A stretch of 13,123 nucleotides of DNA from Candidatus Lloydbacteria bacterium RIFCSPLOWO2_02_FULL_54_12 (GCA_001819095.1 MHLS01000045.1:14825-27947); one strand, 5' to 3'. Positions 1 through 6,805 are shown, counted from the stretch's first letter. Numbers and translations: made by a program. The notes: a model not told the origin generated them from the sequence alone.

Positions 1-160
1 CATTCTCGAGCGAGCCATGCTTGAACGCAAATATCGTGACCAAAACTCCTCGGTCGATAAGATCGGCGACCTGATTCAATATGAATGCGCCCGGTACTCC
101 GGGAAACTCGCCGACGACGAACGCTATGCGCAGACCTGTTTGTAATTGTGTATTCGTCAT
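1..160 (-). CDS. glycosyltransferase, N-terminal fragment (GT4-like), cut by the window edge
   Basis: This is a partial gene: 53 codons run from an ATG at 160 off the left edge. The peptide has RIAFVVGEFPGVPGAFILNQ (residues 11-30), then VADLIDRGVLVTIFAF. This is the typical opening beta-strand and helix of colanic-acid-type GT4 glycosyltransferases, whose usual form is FPxxSETFILNQxxxLIDRGHEVTIFA. The protein would be cytoplasmic or membrane-associated and would transfer a sugar from a nucleotide donor onto the growing lipid-linked glycan. GAGGAG lies directly before the ATG, closer than an ideal Shine-Dalgarno, so the start is likely but not certain. It diverges from the flippase gene across about 146 bp. 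Donor and acceptor cannot be told from 53 residues. Confidence 0.75.
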   Translation of the reverse strand, partial: MTNTQLQTGLRIAFVVGEFPGVPGAFILNQVADLIDRGVLVTIFAFKHGSLEN

Positions 161-306
161 ACTCCTCGAAATGCGAGCAGTCGAAAGATGGAAAGATGGA
201 CCGGAAAAAGGATGTTTCCATTCTAGCAAACAACGCTTTAATTGCTACCTTTTCTCTCGGGATGCGTTAAAATGATATAACTCGCCGCACGGAAAAAAGT
301 ATCGTC
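161..306. promoter_or_regulatory. divergent intergenic region upstream of the flippase gene
   Basis: This region separates the truncated glycosyltransferase (minus) from the flippase (plus). It is more AT-rich than the genes. On the plus strand it holds TAAAAT and TATAAC just upstream of the flippase start, either of which could be a -10 box; TTGCTA near 243 is a possible -35 but at poor spacing (about 20 bp to TAAAAT). GGAAAAAAG before the ATG is a weak ribosome-binding candidate. No convincing promoter for the minus gene was found. No RNA gene or repeat is visible. Confidence 0.3.
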
Positions 307-1578
307 ATGAGCGAAACACCCACACAACAAAGGACGCTCGGTGAACGGTACGCGGGGGTCCTCTCGGCGCTTGAACGATTCACGCGGATCGACCTCCGGC
401 AACATGCAAAAAGTTGGACATGGCTTATGTCCGGACAAGCAGTGGGCACCGCGACCGCTCTTCTTTTGGCGATAGGCTATTCGCACTTTCTCTCCAAAGA
501 AACCTACGGAACATATAAGTATGTGCTCTCCATCGTGGGGATTCTCGGCGTGCTTGCAATGCCCGGAATGGACAGTGCAGCACAACGCTCGATCGCGCGC
601 GGTCAGGACGGAGTCTTCTGGCAAACATTCAGGAAACGGCTCCTCGGTGGTGGCGCAGCCACACTCGTCGCGGCAGCGATCGGTCTTTATTACTTCTCGC
701 AAGGACACACCCTGCTTGCGGCGATATTTTTTGCGGTGGCGCCTTTTCTCATCTTCTTTGAGCCGCTCGGACACTACACCTCCCTCTTGATGGGTAAGCA
801 ACTCTTCAAACAACTCACCTTCTACAGCGTCCTCCTTCAGACATCGGCGGCGGCAATCATCTTCGCGACCGTCGTCCTGACCGACAACCTCCTCCTCATC
901 GTTCTCTCCTATCTTGCGACCTTCACGCTCATCCGCGCGATGATCCTTCTTCGCGTGGTCCACACCTTCCCACCGAACAACGTAGCCAGCGAAGGCGAGG
1001 TCGCTTACGGAACGCACATGACGGTCATCAATTTGCTCGGCATCGGGAGCAGTAACCTCGACGCCATTCTTCTTTGGCACTTCCTCGGCCCTGTACCGCT
1101 CGCGATCTACTCGTTTGCACAGGCGGCGGCCGACCAAGCGCGCAAAGCGTTCAAGCTCGTGACGACCGCCATCGCTTTTCCAAAATTCGCCTCGCAGGAT
1201 AAGGAGTTGCTCAAAAAGACGCTCGGAAGAAAGATCCTCCTCGCGCATCTGGCGACGATTCCTCTTGCATTCCTCTTCGTCCTCATCATTCCGCCAGTCT
1301 ACCGTCTCGTCTTCCCTGCCTATACCGAGTCGATTATCTACGCTCAAGTCATGGCCGCGCTTCTCGCACTCTCGCCGATGCGCTTCTATTCAACCGCTAT
1401 CGCCGCGCACGCAGGCACAAAAACGCTCTACACGCTTGGGGTGACACAATCGGTACTCCAGACCGTGCTTTATCTCCTCATGATCCCTCTCTTCGGTATA
1501 TGGGGGGTTATCCTTGCAACAACAATCCAACAATTTCTCTCGAATATCCTCGCCTTCCGTCTTTTCAAGAAGATGTAG
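307..1578 (+). CDS. Wzx-type polysaccharide/lipid-linked oligosaccharide flippase
   Basis: A 423-aa, very hydrophobic protein whose length and pattern fit the Wzx/MviN/MATE-like (MOP superfamily) exporters. A roughly 35-residue hydrophilic N-terminus is followed by many membrane segments, for example near residues 37-60, 66-85, 110-152, 166-215, 308-332, 343-365 and 375-415, with a basic end (RLFKKM). The N-terminal part reads SGQAVGTATALLLAIGYSHF, then LSKETYGTYKYVLSIVG; the 'LxxexYGxYxyvlSi' pattern is typical of the family. The expected role is to flip undecaprenyl-linked (or similar) repeat units across the cytoplasmic membrane. The only intact plus-strand gene here, it converges on the aminotransferase gene, with a 48-bp palindrome between them. 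Substrate cannot be predicted. Confidence 0.88.
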   Translation: MSETPTQQRTLGERYAGVLSALERFTRIDLRQHAKSWTWLMSGQAVGTATALLLAIGYSHFLSKETYGTYKYVLSIVGILGVLAMPGMDSAAQRSIARGQDGVFWQTFRKRLLGGGAATLVAAAIGLYYFSQGHTLLAAIFFAVAPFLIFFEPLGHYTSLLMGKQLFKQLTFYSVLLQTSAAAIIFATVVLTDNLLLIVLSYLATFTLIRAMILLRVVHTFPPNNVASEGEVAYGTHMTVINLLGIGSSNLDAILLWHFLGPVPLAIYSFAQAAADQARKAFKLVTTAIAFPKFASQDKELLKKTLGRKILLAHLATIPLAFLFVLIIPPVYRLVFPAYTESIIYAQVMAALLALSPMRFYSTAIAAHAGTKTLYTLGVTQSVLQTVLYLLMIPLFGIWGVILATTIQQFLSNILAFRLFKKM

Positions 1579-1581
1579 CGG

Positions 1582-1629
1582 GTACAAGGTGGAACCTTGA
1601 GAATCGATTCTCAAGGTTCCACCTTGTAC
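1582..1629. repeat. perfect 48-bp palindrome between convergent genes
   Basis: Positions 1582-1605 are the exact reverse complement of 1606-1629: 24-nt arms, no loop, no mismatch. It starts 3 bp after the flippase stop and ends 1 bp before the end of the aminotransferase gene. Each arm also contains the smaller hairpin CAAGGT-GGA-ACCTTG (6-bp stem, 3-nt loop), so the site could form either one long hairpin or two small ones, like a REPIN (paired REP sequences). There is no T-run on either side, so it is not a standard intrinsic terminator, though it may still insulate the two transcripts. The outer 15 bp (GTACAAGGTGGAACC) recur at the ends of the element at 3310-3492. Confidence 0.9.
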
Positions 1630-2766
1630 TTACGAAACGCGGTAGAAATTTTTTATAGTATCCGTGATACGGAGAAGATCGGGGTCGGAAAGCTCCGCAT
1701 ATATCGGCAGACTCAAGATCTCGCTCTGTAGTCGATATGTCACCGGAAAATCATCCGGCTTATTGAGTTCGAGGTGCCGGTACGCATTAAGGTACGGCAA
1801 TCCAATCGGATAGTGAACACCCGCTTCGATTCCCTCCTCTTTGAGATGCATCCGAAGCGCGTCACGCTCTTTTGCGCGGACGACATAGAGATGGTAGGCG
1901 CTTTCCCTCTCGGCAAAAGTTTTCGGGGGTACGAGTTCGGGGACATCGCGAAGCAATTCCGTATATTTCTTCGCCACAGCGCGACGTTTTTTCGTCCACT
2001 CCGGAAGGTGCTTCAATTTCACGGAAAGTACCGCCGCCTGAAGGCCGTCGAGACGAGAGTTGCATCCCTCGATCTGATGGTCATACTTTTCGTCTTTCGC
2101 ACGACCGTGGTTCGCGAACATGCGGCATTTCGTGGCGAGCTCCCCGTCGTTGGTCACGATCGCACCCGCATCGCCGTAGGCGCCCAAGTTCTTTCCGGGA
2201 TAAAAACTGAAGGTTCCGGCCACTCCCAACGTTCCGACGGTCCTCTTGTTGTACGTGGCGAGATGGGCCTGTGCCGTATCTTCAAGGATAAGGATGCCGT
2301 GTTCGCGTGCTAAAGCGAGAAGTTGGTCCATCGAAGCGGGCATGCCGTAGAGGTGGACCGGAATGATGACCTTGGTCTTTTTCGTTATCTTTTTTCTCAC
2401 CAGATCGACGTCAAGGCAGAAGTCATCCTCGCGTACGTCGACGAACACCACGTGAGCGCCAAGAGCGCTCACGACCTCGGCAGTGGCGATAAACGTATTG
2501 GCGGGAACGATGACCTCATCGCCCGCCCCTACACCAAGCGCCTTAAGTGTGATGAGAAGCGCGTCAGTGCCGTTCCCCACTCCGATACAATGTTTTGCGC
2601 CGACGGCCGCCGCGAACTCCCGCTCAAACTGTTCAACAAAAGTTCCGCCAACATAGGCGGAACGCGCGATGACATTCGCGATAGCGGCATCGATCTCATT
2701 CTTGATCGAGCGGTACTGTGCTCCGAGATCCACGAGCGGAATATGTATGTTGTTTTGTCCGGTCAT
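1630..2766 (-). CDS. DegT/DnrJ/EryC1/StrS PLP aminotransferase (WbpE/WlbC-like)
   Basis: A 378-aa sugar aminotransferase of normal family length. The start is the ATG at 2766, which overlaps the upstream acetyltransferase stop as ATGA, so the two are translationally coupled; the open frame continues further upstream only as spurious extension. Family marks: IPLVDLGAQY near residue 9, NGTDALL (65-71), EVIVPANTFIAT (84-95), EDTAQAH (162-168), SFYPGKNLGAYGDAG with the PLP-binding lysine at about residue 192, and CNSRLDGLQAAVLSVKL. With the neighbouring dehydrogenase and acetyltransferase it matches the WbpB-D-E set, so it probably transfers an amino group from glutamate to C3 of UDP-3-keto-GlcNAcA. 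Related enzymes act on other keto sugars, so the exact substrate rests on gene context. Confidence 0.92.
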   Translation of the reverse strand: MTGQNNIHIPLVDLGAQYRSIKNEIDAAIANVIARSAYVGGTFVEQFEREFAAAVGAKHCIGVGNGTDALLITLKALGVGAGDEVIVPANTFIATAEVVSALGAHVVFVDVREDDFCLDVDLVRKKITKKTKVIIPVHLYGMPASMDQLLALAREHGILILEDTAQAHLATYNKRTVGTLGVAGTFSFYPGKNLGAYGDAGAIVTNDGELATKCRMFANHGRAKDEKYDHQIEGCNSRLDGLQAAVLSVKLKHLPEWTKKRRAVAKKYTELLRDVPELVPPKTFAERESAYHLYVVRAKERDALRMHLKEEGIEAGVHYPIGLPYLNAYRHLELNKPDDFPVTYRLQSEILSLPIYAELSDPDLLRITDTIKNFYRVS

Positions 2767-3227
2767 GACTTTTTCAGTAGTTTCGCGGGATTGCCGACAT
2801 AAACTCCCGGTTCGGTGATATCTTTCGTCACGACCGCACCGGCACCGATGACGACATTGTCGCAAATCGTGACCGGAAGGATCGTCGCATTCGAGCCGAT
2901 GGATACCGAGTTTCCGATCTTCGTCTTCTTCCAGAGAGTCTTGTCTCCCCGCGCGGGCCCGCCCTTCGCGAACGTGTCGTTGACGAACATCACGCCGTGC
3001 GCAACCACGCAATCCGCTCCGATTTCGACGAGTTCGCAAACGAAACTGTGGGACTGCACCCGTGTTCGCGCACCGATGACGACGCCCTTTTGGATCTCGA
3101 CATATGGCCCGATGAAGCAGTCGTCTCCGATCGTGCATTCGTAAAGATTCGCGCTGTCGGCAACCTTCACGTTCGCACCAAAGACAACGTCACGAATGCC
3201 CGTCTTAAGTATTTGAGGTTGGTTCAT
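2763..3227 (-). CDS. sugar N-acetyltransferase, left-handed beta-helix (WbpD/WlbB-like)
   Basis: A 154-aa hexapeptide-repeat acetyltransferase. The start at 3227 (MNQPQILKTGI) is chosen because homologous sequence begins there and AGAGAAG lies just upstream; an open frame to 3341 runs into repeat DNA. Repeating [IV]G..[VAC].[IV] turns run through residues about 32-145, interrupted by a loop with VAHGVMFVND (75-84) and GGPARGDKTLWKK (89-101). H77 is the candidate general base by family analogy. The tail, IGAGAVVTKDI then GVYVGNPAK, is typical of the WbpD group. The likely reaction is acetyl-CoA-dependent acetylation of the 3-amino group of UDP-GlcNAc(3NH2)A, giving UDP-GlcNAc(3NAc)A. It precedes the aminotransferase with a 4-nt overlap. 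A weak promoter candidate (TTGTAA, 15 bp, CATTAT; 3267 to 3241) lies upstream. Confidence 0.9.
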   Translation of the reverse strand: MNQPQILKTGIRDVVFGANVKVADSANLYECTIGDDCFIGPYVEIQKGVVIGARTRVQSHSFVCELVEIGADCVVAHGVMFVNDTFAKGGPARGDKTLWKKTKIGNSVSIGSNATILPVTICDNVVIGAGAVVTKDITEPGVYVGNPAKLLKKS

Positions 3228-3309
3228 GGTCTTCTCTGGGATAATGAGCGCTGTCCGCAGATTACAACAGTGGATACACCGACACAAGTAGCATGTGCTC
3301 AAGACCGAA

Positions 3310-3492
3310 TACAGGGTGGAACCAGCGGCCAACTTCTCCAAGATCTCACCTTGCCAAGCACCACAAAGAGTACTTCCATTTTTCTAAGGGAAGTACTCCT
3401 AAGAAAAATTGGTCGCCAAGGAGAGACCTTAGGCCGCCCCAAGGCCTGCCCCGTAGCAAGTCTTCGCAGTGCTACCAGGGTTCCACCTTGTA
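3310..3492. repeat. 183-bp inverted-repeat element with nested hairpins
   Basis: It fills much of the gap between the dehydrogenase stop (3519) and the acetyltransferase start (3227). The ends are TACAGGGTGGAACC (3310-3323) and GGTTCCACCTTGTA (3479-3492), complementary at 13 of 14 positions; the exception would be a G-U pair in a plus-strand RNA. The arms are nearly identical to the ends of the palindrome at 1582-1629. Inside are GAGTACTTCC/GGAAGTACTC (3368-3377 with 3389-3398, 10 bp), ATTTTTCT/AGAAAAAT (3378-3385 with 3402-3409, 8 bp), AGGCC/GGCCT (3431-3435 with 3443-3447) and GTAGCA/TGCTAC (3453-3458 with 3470-3475). No open frame of note. It could be a non-autonomous mobile element or a structured RNA; no target-site duplication was seen. 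Confidence 0.7.
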
Positions 3493-3518
3493 CGTTGCTC
3501 ATTGCGCTTCGACAGCCT

Positions 3519-4544
3519 CTAAAAACCGCTCGAATCGTAGATCTTCCTGATGATCGCAACCGTTTTAAGTCCTTCCATGCCGCTTGTAGAAATAGGGGCG
3601 TTCTCCTTAAGCACGGCAAGTACATTCTGATAGACCTTGTCGTGATTCGACATTGAGCCTTTATACGTTCCATAGTCGTTCGCAACGCCCGCCGGAAGTT
3701 CGGGGGGCGTATACCCTTCCACCGACGCATGCTCCAATACGTTGAGGTATTCTCCGCCCACCTTGACCGTTCCCTTCTCGCCGAAGATCGTGATCGAACC
3801 CTCAAGATTCTTCTTGTGCGCATTGGTGCTGAAGTGGATCGTTCCGATGACACCATTCGCGAACTTCACCACCGCGACGCCATGGTCGTCGATCTCCGTA
3901 TACGGGTGATTACTGTTCCCGACGTGCGCCGTCACCTCTTCGACCTCGCCGAACATCCAGTAGAGAAGGTCGATAAAATGACTGAACTGCGTATAGAGCA
4001 CGCCACCGTCGAGGGCGCGCGTCCCTTTCCAGTCGGAGGTCTTATAATAACCTTCGTTGCGGTTCCAAAAACAGTTGAGCTGGACGGAGAGTATCTCGCC
4101 GAGCTTTCCCTCGTCGATCAGACGTTTTGTTTCGACAACGGGAGGATTGAAACGGTTCTGCTTGACGATGAAGAGTTTCTTGCCCGACTTCTCCGCCTCC
4201 ATGATCATGCGCTCGCAATCGGAGACCGAAAGCGCCATCGGCTTCTCACAAATAACATGGTAGCCGGCGCGGAGCGCCTTGATCGAATGTTCGGCATGAA
4301 GCCCATTCGGTGTACACACCGAAACGACATCGGCGTCGAGGTGCGCCAAAAGGAGCGCGTCGATGTCGATAAATCCTTGTGCGCCGTACTTTTGGGTGAA
4401 CAGTCGGACACGCTCGGGCTTCACGTCACAGACCGCGACCAAGTGACCAAGCTTGGCGATGTGCTCCGCATGCCGCTCGGCAATCCTGCCGCAACCGACG
4501 ATGATGAACTTGACTGTTGTTTCCTTGTTGTTTTGCATATGCAT
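3519..4544 (-). CDS. Gfo/Idh/MocA-family sugar dehydrogenase (WbpB/WlbA-like)
   Basis: A 341-aa NAD(P)-dependent oxidoreductase. The ATG at 4544 is chosen because AGGGAA sits 7 nt upstream and it follows the glycosyltransferase stop by 4 nt; the ATG at 4538 is an alternative, and an upstream one at 4595 would overlap the previous gene. The N-terminal Rossmann motif is VGCGRIAERHAEHI (16-29). CEKPMALSVSDCE (99-111) carries the conserved EKP lysine (K101). QNRFNPPV (129-136), the DGG of ALDGGVLYTQFSH, and H189 followed by IDLL agree with the WlbA subgroup, as does NLEGSITIFGEKGTVKVGG. The predicted reaction is oxidation of C3 of UDP-GlcNAcA to the 3-keto sugar, the substrate of the aminotransferase two genes on. 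The UDP-GlcNAc 6-dehydrogenase that supplies it is not in the window. Confidence 0.9.
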   Translation of the reverse strand: MHMQNNKETTVKFIIVGCGRIAERHAEHIAKLGHLVAVCDVKPERVRLFTQKYGAQGFIDIDALLLAHLDADVVSVCTPNGLHAEHSIKALRAGYHVICEKPMALSVSDCERMIMEAEKSGKKLFIVKQNRFNPPVVETKRLIDEGKLGEILSVQLNCFWNRNEGYYKTSDWKGTRALDGGVLYTQFSHFIDLLYWMFGEVEEVTAHVGNSNHPYTEIDDHGVAVVKFANGVIGTIHFSTNAHKKNLEGSITIFGEKGTVKVGGEYLNVLEHASVEGYTPPELPAGVANDYGTYKGSMSNHDKVYQNVLAVLKENAPISTSGMEGLKTVAIIRKIYDSSGF

Positions 4545-4548
4545 CTGG

Positions 4549-5472
4549 CTATTCCCTGTCCCATTCCGCTTTTCCGCCGAGGACACCGAGAGCATTCAAG
4601 GCCTTATACGGAACCCCATTGAAGCAAAGAAGGACGTAATGGACAAGGTGGCGGAGACTCGGCCGCACGCGAAGGACACGGCGCATTGTCTCCCTCGCGT
4701 TCGTGAAGTCCCCCAACGCGCGATACCAGAGCGCGACGAGTAAAAGATGTTTCGCGTAGACGGCGGGAAGCGCGGCGAATTCGTCCTGATAACGGTCGAG
4801 GAGCATCATTCTTCCCGCGATGCGTTTCGGCAGATTGTTCCCGATGCGCGGGTGGTCGCTCCCCGCGAAGAACCGCACCACGAGGCGGTCGATCGCAAGC
4901 GCTTTATATTTCTTCGTTATGCGGATCACCCATTCGATCTCCTGATGACTCGGAAAGGCCGGATCCCAGCCGCCCACATCCTCGTACACCGCACGTTTCA
5001 CCAAGAGTGTCTGGCCGATGAAGCCGTGGAACTTCGTGAGAGCGCGTTCGTGATAGTCGGCGACACCTTGGGGCACATGCGTCACTTCCACTCTGCCGTC
5101 GGGGTATCTGTTTTCGATCGCGGCATAGCAAAAACCCACATCGGGCGGGGTCCCCTGAAGGGAATTATGGAGTGTCTCAAGGGCGTCGGGATACCACTCG
5201 TCGTCGTCGTCGATGAAGGAAAAATATTCACCCTTCGCCCGCGCCATAGCGGTATTGCGTGCGGCCGCCCCGCCCGAATTCTTCTCGTGCTTGATGTAAG
5301 TGATCCGTGGGTCGGTAAAACGGCGGACCGCCTCCTCGGCGGGTCTTTCGGGGCAATCGTCGACGATGATCATCTCCCAGTCGCTCCAAGTCTGGGCGAG
5401 GACGGACTCTATCGCCCGACCGATCATCTCCCTCCGGTCGTACGTCGGCGTAATAATAGAGATCTTTGGCAT
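4549..5472 (-). CDS. family 2 glycosyltransferase (GT-A fold)
   Basis: A 307-aa protein starting MPKISIITPTYDRREMIGRA, the standard GT2 opening, followed by SVLAQTWSDWEMIIVDD (23-39), GGAAARNTAMARAKGEYFSF (67-86) and FIDDDDEWYPDAL (86-98), which holds the DXD-type metal and nucleotide site. The C-terminal 100 residues are helical and basic (RYQDEFAALPAVYAKHLLLV, later RETMRRVLRVRPS) and may contact membrane or acceptor. No signal peptide or clear transmembrane helix. It presumably adds one sugar of the repeat unit, using a nucleotide sugar made by this locus. Its stop lies 4 nt before the dehydrogenase start, so the two are cotranscribed. Upstream is an 84-bp gap after the ATPase gene. Linkage and donor are unknown. 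Confidence 0.92.
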   Translation of the reverse strand: MPKISIITPTYDRREMIGRAIESVLAQTWSDWEMIIVDDCPERPAEEAVRRFTDPRITYIKHEKNSGGAAARNTAMARAKGEYFSFIDDDDEWYPDALETLHNSLQGTPPDVGFCYAAIENRYPDGRVEVTHVPQGVADYHERALTKFHGFIGQTLLVKRAVYEDVGGWDPAFPSHQEIEWVIRITKKYKALAIDRLVVRFFAGSDHPRIGNNLPKRIAGRMMLLDRYQDEFAALPAVYAKHLLLVALWYRALGDFTNARETMRRVLRVRPSLRHLVHYVLLCFNGVPYKALNALGVLGGKAEWDRE

Positions 5473-5529
5473 AAGCGGATTACCCTACAATAACCCCAAA
5501 AGGGCGGAAATGGTGGCAGCTCTCGACAA

Positions 5530-5568
5530 GCAAATCTCCGCCGACCTTCATCCACCTTAGAGATTTGC
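5530..5568. other. 9-bp hairpin at the end of the ATPase gene
   Basis: GCAAATCTC (5530-5538) and GAGATTTGC (5560-5568) form a perfect stem whose loop contains the ATPase stop codon (TAA, 5559-5557). GGCGGA (5503-5508) with TCCGCC (5537-5542) and GGTGG (5512-5516) with CCACC (5552-5556) offer competing pairings. No T-run follows in either direction, so it would be a poor intrinsic terminator. It may attenuate readthrough into the glycosyltransferase gene or stabilise the 3' end. Confidence 0.35.
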
Positions 5569-6678
5569 GAGAAATGTCTCTGCTTTTCGGATTTCAAGGA
5601 GCGCGCCGTCCGAGCGTTCCATGCGAAGATTTTTTACCACTTGCACGCCGGGGATATTGTATTTTTCCGAAAAATAGCGAAGTGCCGGATTGACCGCCCC
5701 GTCTCCTATTTTTGTTTCAACGATCCGCTCGAGCTCATTTTTTTCGCTCACAACGGCAAAATCCACCTCTTTTCCCTCCTTTGTTTTGAGAAATGCGAGA
5801 CGACCCCCTCTGCCCGTCGCATCCTCTCGCGCCTCGATGTGGGCGAGTAGCGCGACAGCTACCATGTTCTCAAATTGCGCTCCGGGATCGCCTTCCACGA
5901 GAGCGTGGTCGTAAAAATATATCTTTGGCTCTTTCAGTATGGAACGGGAAATTTTATGCGTGTACGGGCGGACGCTAAACACCATATAGAGTTCCTCAAA
6001 AATAGTGATGTAGCGTCTCACGGTGATGGGCGATATTCCAACGTCGCGCGCAATGGCACTTGCGGAAACGGGCGACCCGACACGATGACGAAGCAACTGA
6101 AAAACTTGCCGCATCGCAAGCGCGTTATCAATGCTTGCGAAGTCGAGTACGTCTTCGCGCAAGAGCGTGTCGCTATACAAATTCCGCCATCGCAGTGCAT
6201 CTGCTCTCTCGATCTCGAGCATCGGTTCGGGAAACCCCCCTCGCTCAAATACGCGCTCGATGTCACCGGCATACTCTGTCTCCTTCAGTTCAGCAAGCGT
6301 CAGCGGCATGAGATGATGCGTAAAATAACGCCCCGCAAGCGAATCTCCCATGCGACGGTGTGCATCAAGCCGCGCACTGCCGGTCACCAATATGTGCATA
6401 CCCTCCGGCTTCGTATCAAACACTCCCTTGAGATAATTTTTCCACCCGCGCATTTTGTGGATCTCATCAAAAATGAGCAGTGGCGTGTTGGGGAGCCATG
6501 ATTCGTCACGAATGACCTCGCGATGTTTGGCGTCGTCGTAATTTAAGTATAGTGCTTCCGGATAGCCACGTGCGATCTCTTTTGCGAGCCACGTCTTCCC
6601 CACCTGTCGCGGCCCGACAATAAAGACCATCTTCCGCTTGAGGTCCCGTGCTACATTTGGAGTGATGATTCTTCGCAT
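5557..6678 (-). CDS. AAA+ ATPase with C-terminal DUF4143 domain
   Basis: A 373-aa P-loop ATPase. Walker A is GPRQVGKT (22-29), Walker B LLIFDEIHK (67-75), with a sensor-like ILVTGSARLD (96-105) and the family motif GGFPEPML (147-154). A winged-helix-like stretch, ASAIARDVGISPITVRRYI, covers 207-225. The C-terminus has the pattern of a PD-(D/E)XK nuclease fold: E270 (FENMV), D306 (EVDF) and E321-T-K323. The ATG at 6678 (MRRIITP) is preferred to the one at 6693 because the latter lies on the predicted -10 box. Families of this type are widespread in archaea and CPR bacteria, often linked to mobile DNA, with poorly defined function. Its position splits the polysaccharide cluster, has its own promoter, and does not suggest a role in sugar synthesis. 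Confidence 0.88.
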   Translation of the reverse strand: MRRIITPNVARDLKRKMVFIVGPRQVGKTWLAKEIARGYPEALYLNYDDAKHREVIRDESWLPNTPLLIFDEIHKMRGWKNYLKGVFDTKPEGMHILVTGSARLDAHRRMGDSLAGRYFTHHLMPLTLAELKETEYAGDIERVFERGGFPEPMLEIERADALRWRNLYSDTLLREDVLDFASIDNALAMRQVFQLLRHRVGSPVSASAIARDVGISPITVRRYITIFEELYMVFSVRPYTHKISRSILKEPKIYFYDHALVEGDPGAQFENMVAVALLAHIEAREDATGRGGRLAFLKTKEGKEVDFAVVSEKNELERIVETKIGDGAVNPALRYFSEKYNIPGVQVVKNLRMERSDGALLEIRKAETFLANL

Positions 6679-6684
6679 ACGACT

Positions 6685-6712
6685 ATAATACATCTTACTA
6701 TCGTTTAGTCAA
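6685..6712 (-). promoter_or_regulatory. sigma70-like promoter of the ATPase gene (predicted leaderless start)
   Basis: On the minus strand TTGACT (6712-6707) is 16 bp from TATTAT (6690-6685), a near-consensus -35/-10 pair. Only 6 nt separate the -10 from the ATG at 6678, so transcription should begin at or within a base or two of the start codon, giving a leaderless mRNA. No Shine-Dalgarno sequence is present. Confidence 0.6.
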
Positions 6713-6726
6713 GACTAAACGATAGT
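6697..6726. promoter_or_regulatory. 14-bp perfect inverted repeat over the -35 box (operator candidate)
   Basis: ACTATCGTTTAGTC (6697-6710) is followed after AA by its exact reverse complement (6713-6726). It covers the -35 box and part of the spacer of the ATPase promoter, the position expected of a repressor operator. As a dyad of 14+2+14 it suits a dimeric DNA-binding protein; the winged-helix region of the ATPase itself is one possible ligand (inference). It could also be the end or recombination site of an inserted segment. Confidence 0.6.
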
Positions 6727-6805
6727 TATAGGATATGCCCCCATTAATCAAGCACCCCTGCGACGGAGACCCCATGGTCTGGTGAGGCGCTAATCAAGCG
6801 TGTTG
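6727..6805. repeat. gap with 9-bp direct repeats and small hairpin
   Basis: TAATCAAGC occurs twice in direct orientation, at 6745-6753 and 6791-6799. Between them AGACC-CCAT-GGTCT (6767-6780) forms a 5-bp hairpin, and CACC (6753-6756) can pair with GGTG (6781-6784). This is the 3' region of the SAM methyltransferase gene (stop at 6806). There is no T-run, so terminator function is doubtful. The short direct repeats could be a scar of insertion or deletion, or chance. Confidence 0.35.

Noticed and set aside
238..1347. Long minus-strand open frame (369 codons) opposite the flippase
   Set aside because: The product is low-complexity, rich in E, R and D, with no family features; it is the antisense shadow of a clear membrane protein on the plus strand.
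2767..3138. N-terminal extension of the aminotransferase to 502 codons
   Set aside because: The extra 120 or so residues are arginine- and cysteine-rich and lie out of frame over the acetyltransferase; homology starts at the ATG at 2766 with ATGA coupling.
3312..3328. T-box-like motif AGGGTGGAACC followed by AGCGG on the plus strand
   Set aside because: It resembles the T-box antiterminator sequence, but no plus-strand aminoacyl-tRNA synthetase or amino-acid gene follows, no specifier stem is visible, and the motif is explained as one arm of an inverted repeat with a complementary partner at 3479-3492.
3729..4622. Long plus-strand frame opposite the Gfo/Idh/MocA gene
   Set aside because: It is antisense to a gene with unmistakable motifs (VGCGRIA, CEKP, SHFIDLL), and its own product has no recognisable motif.
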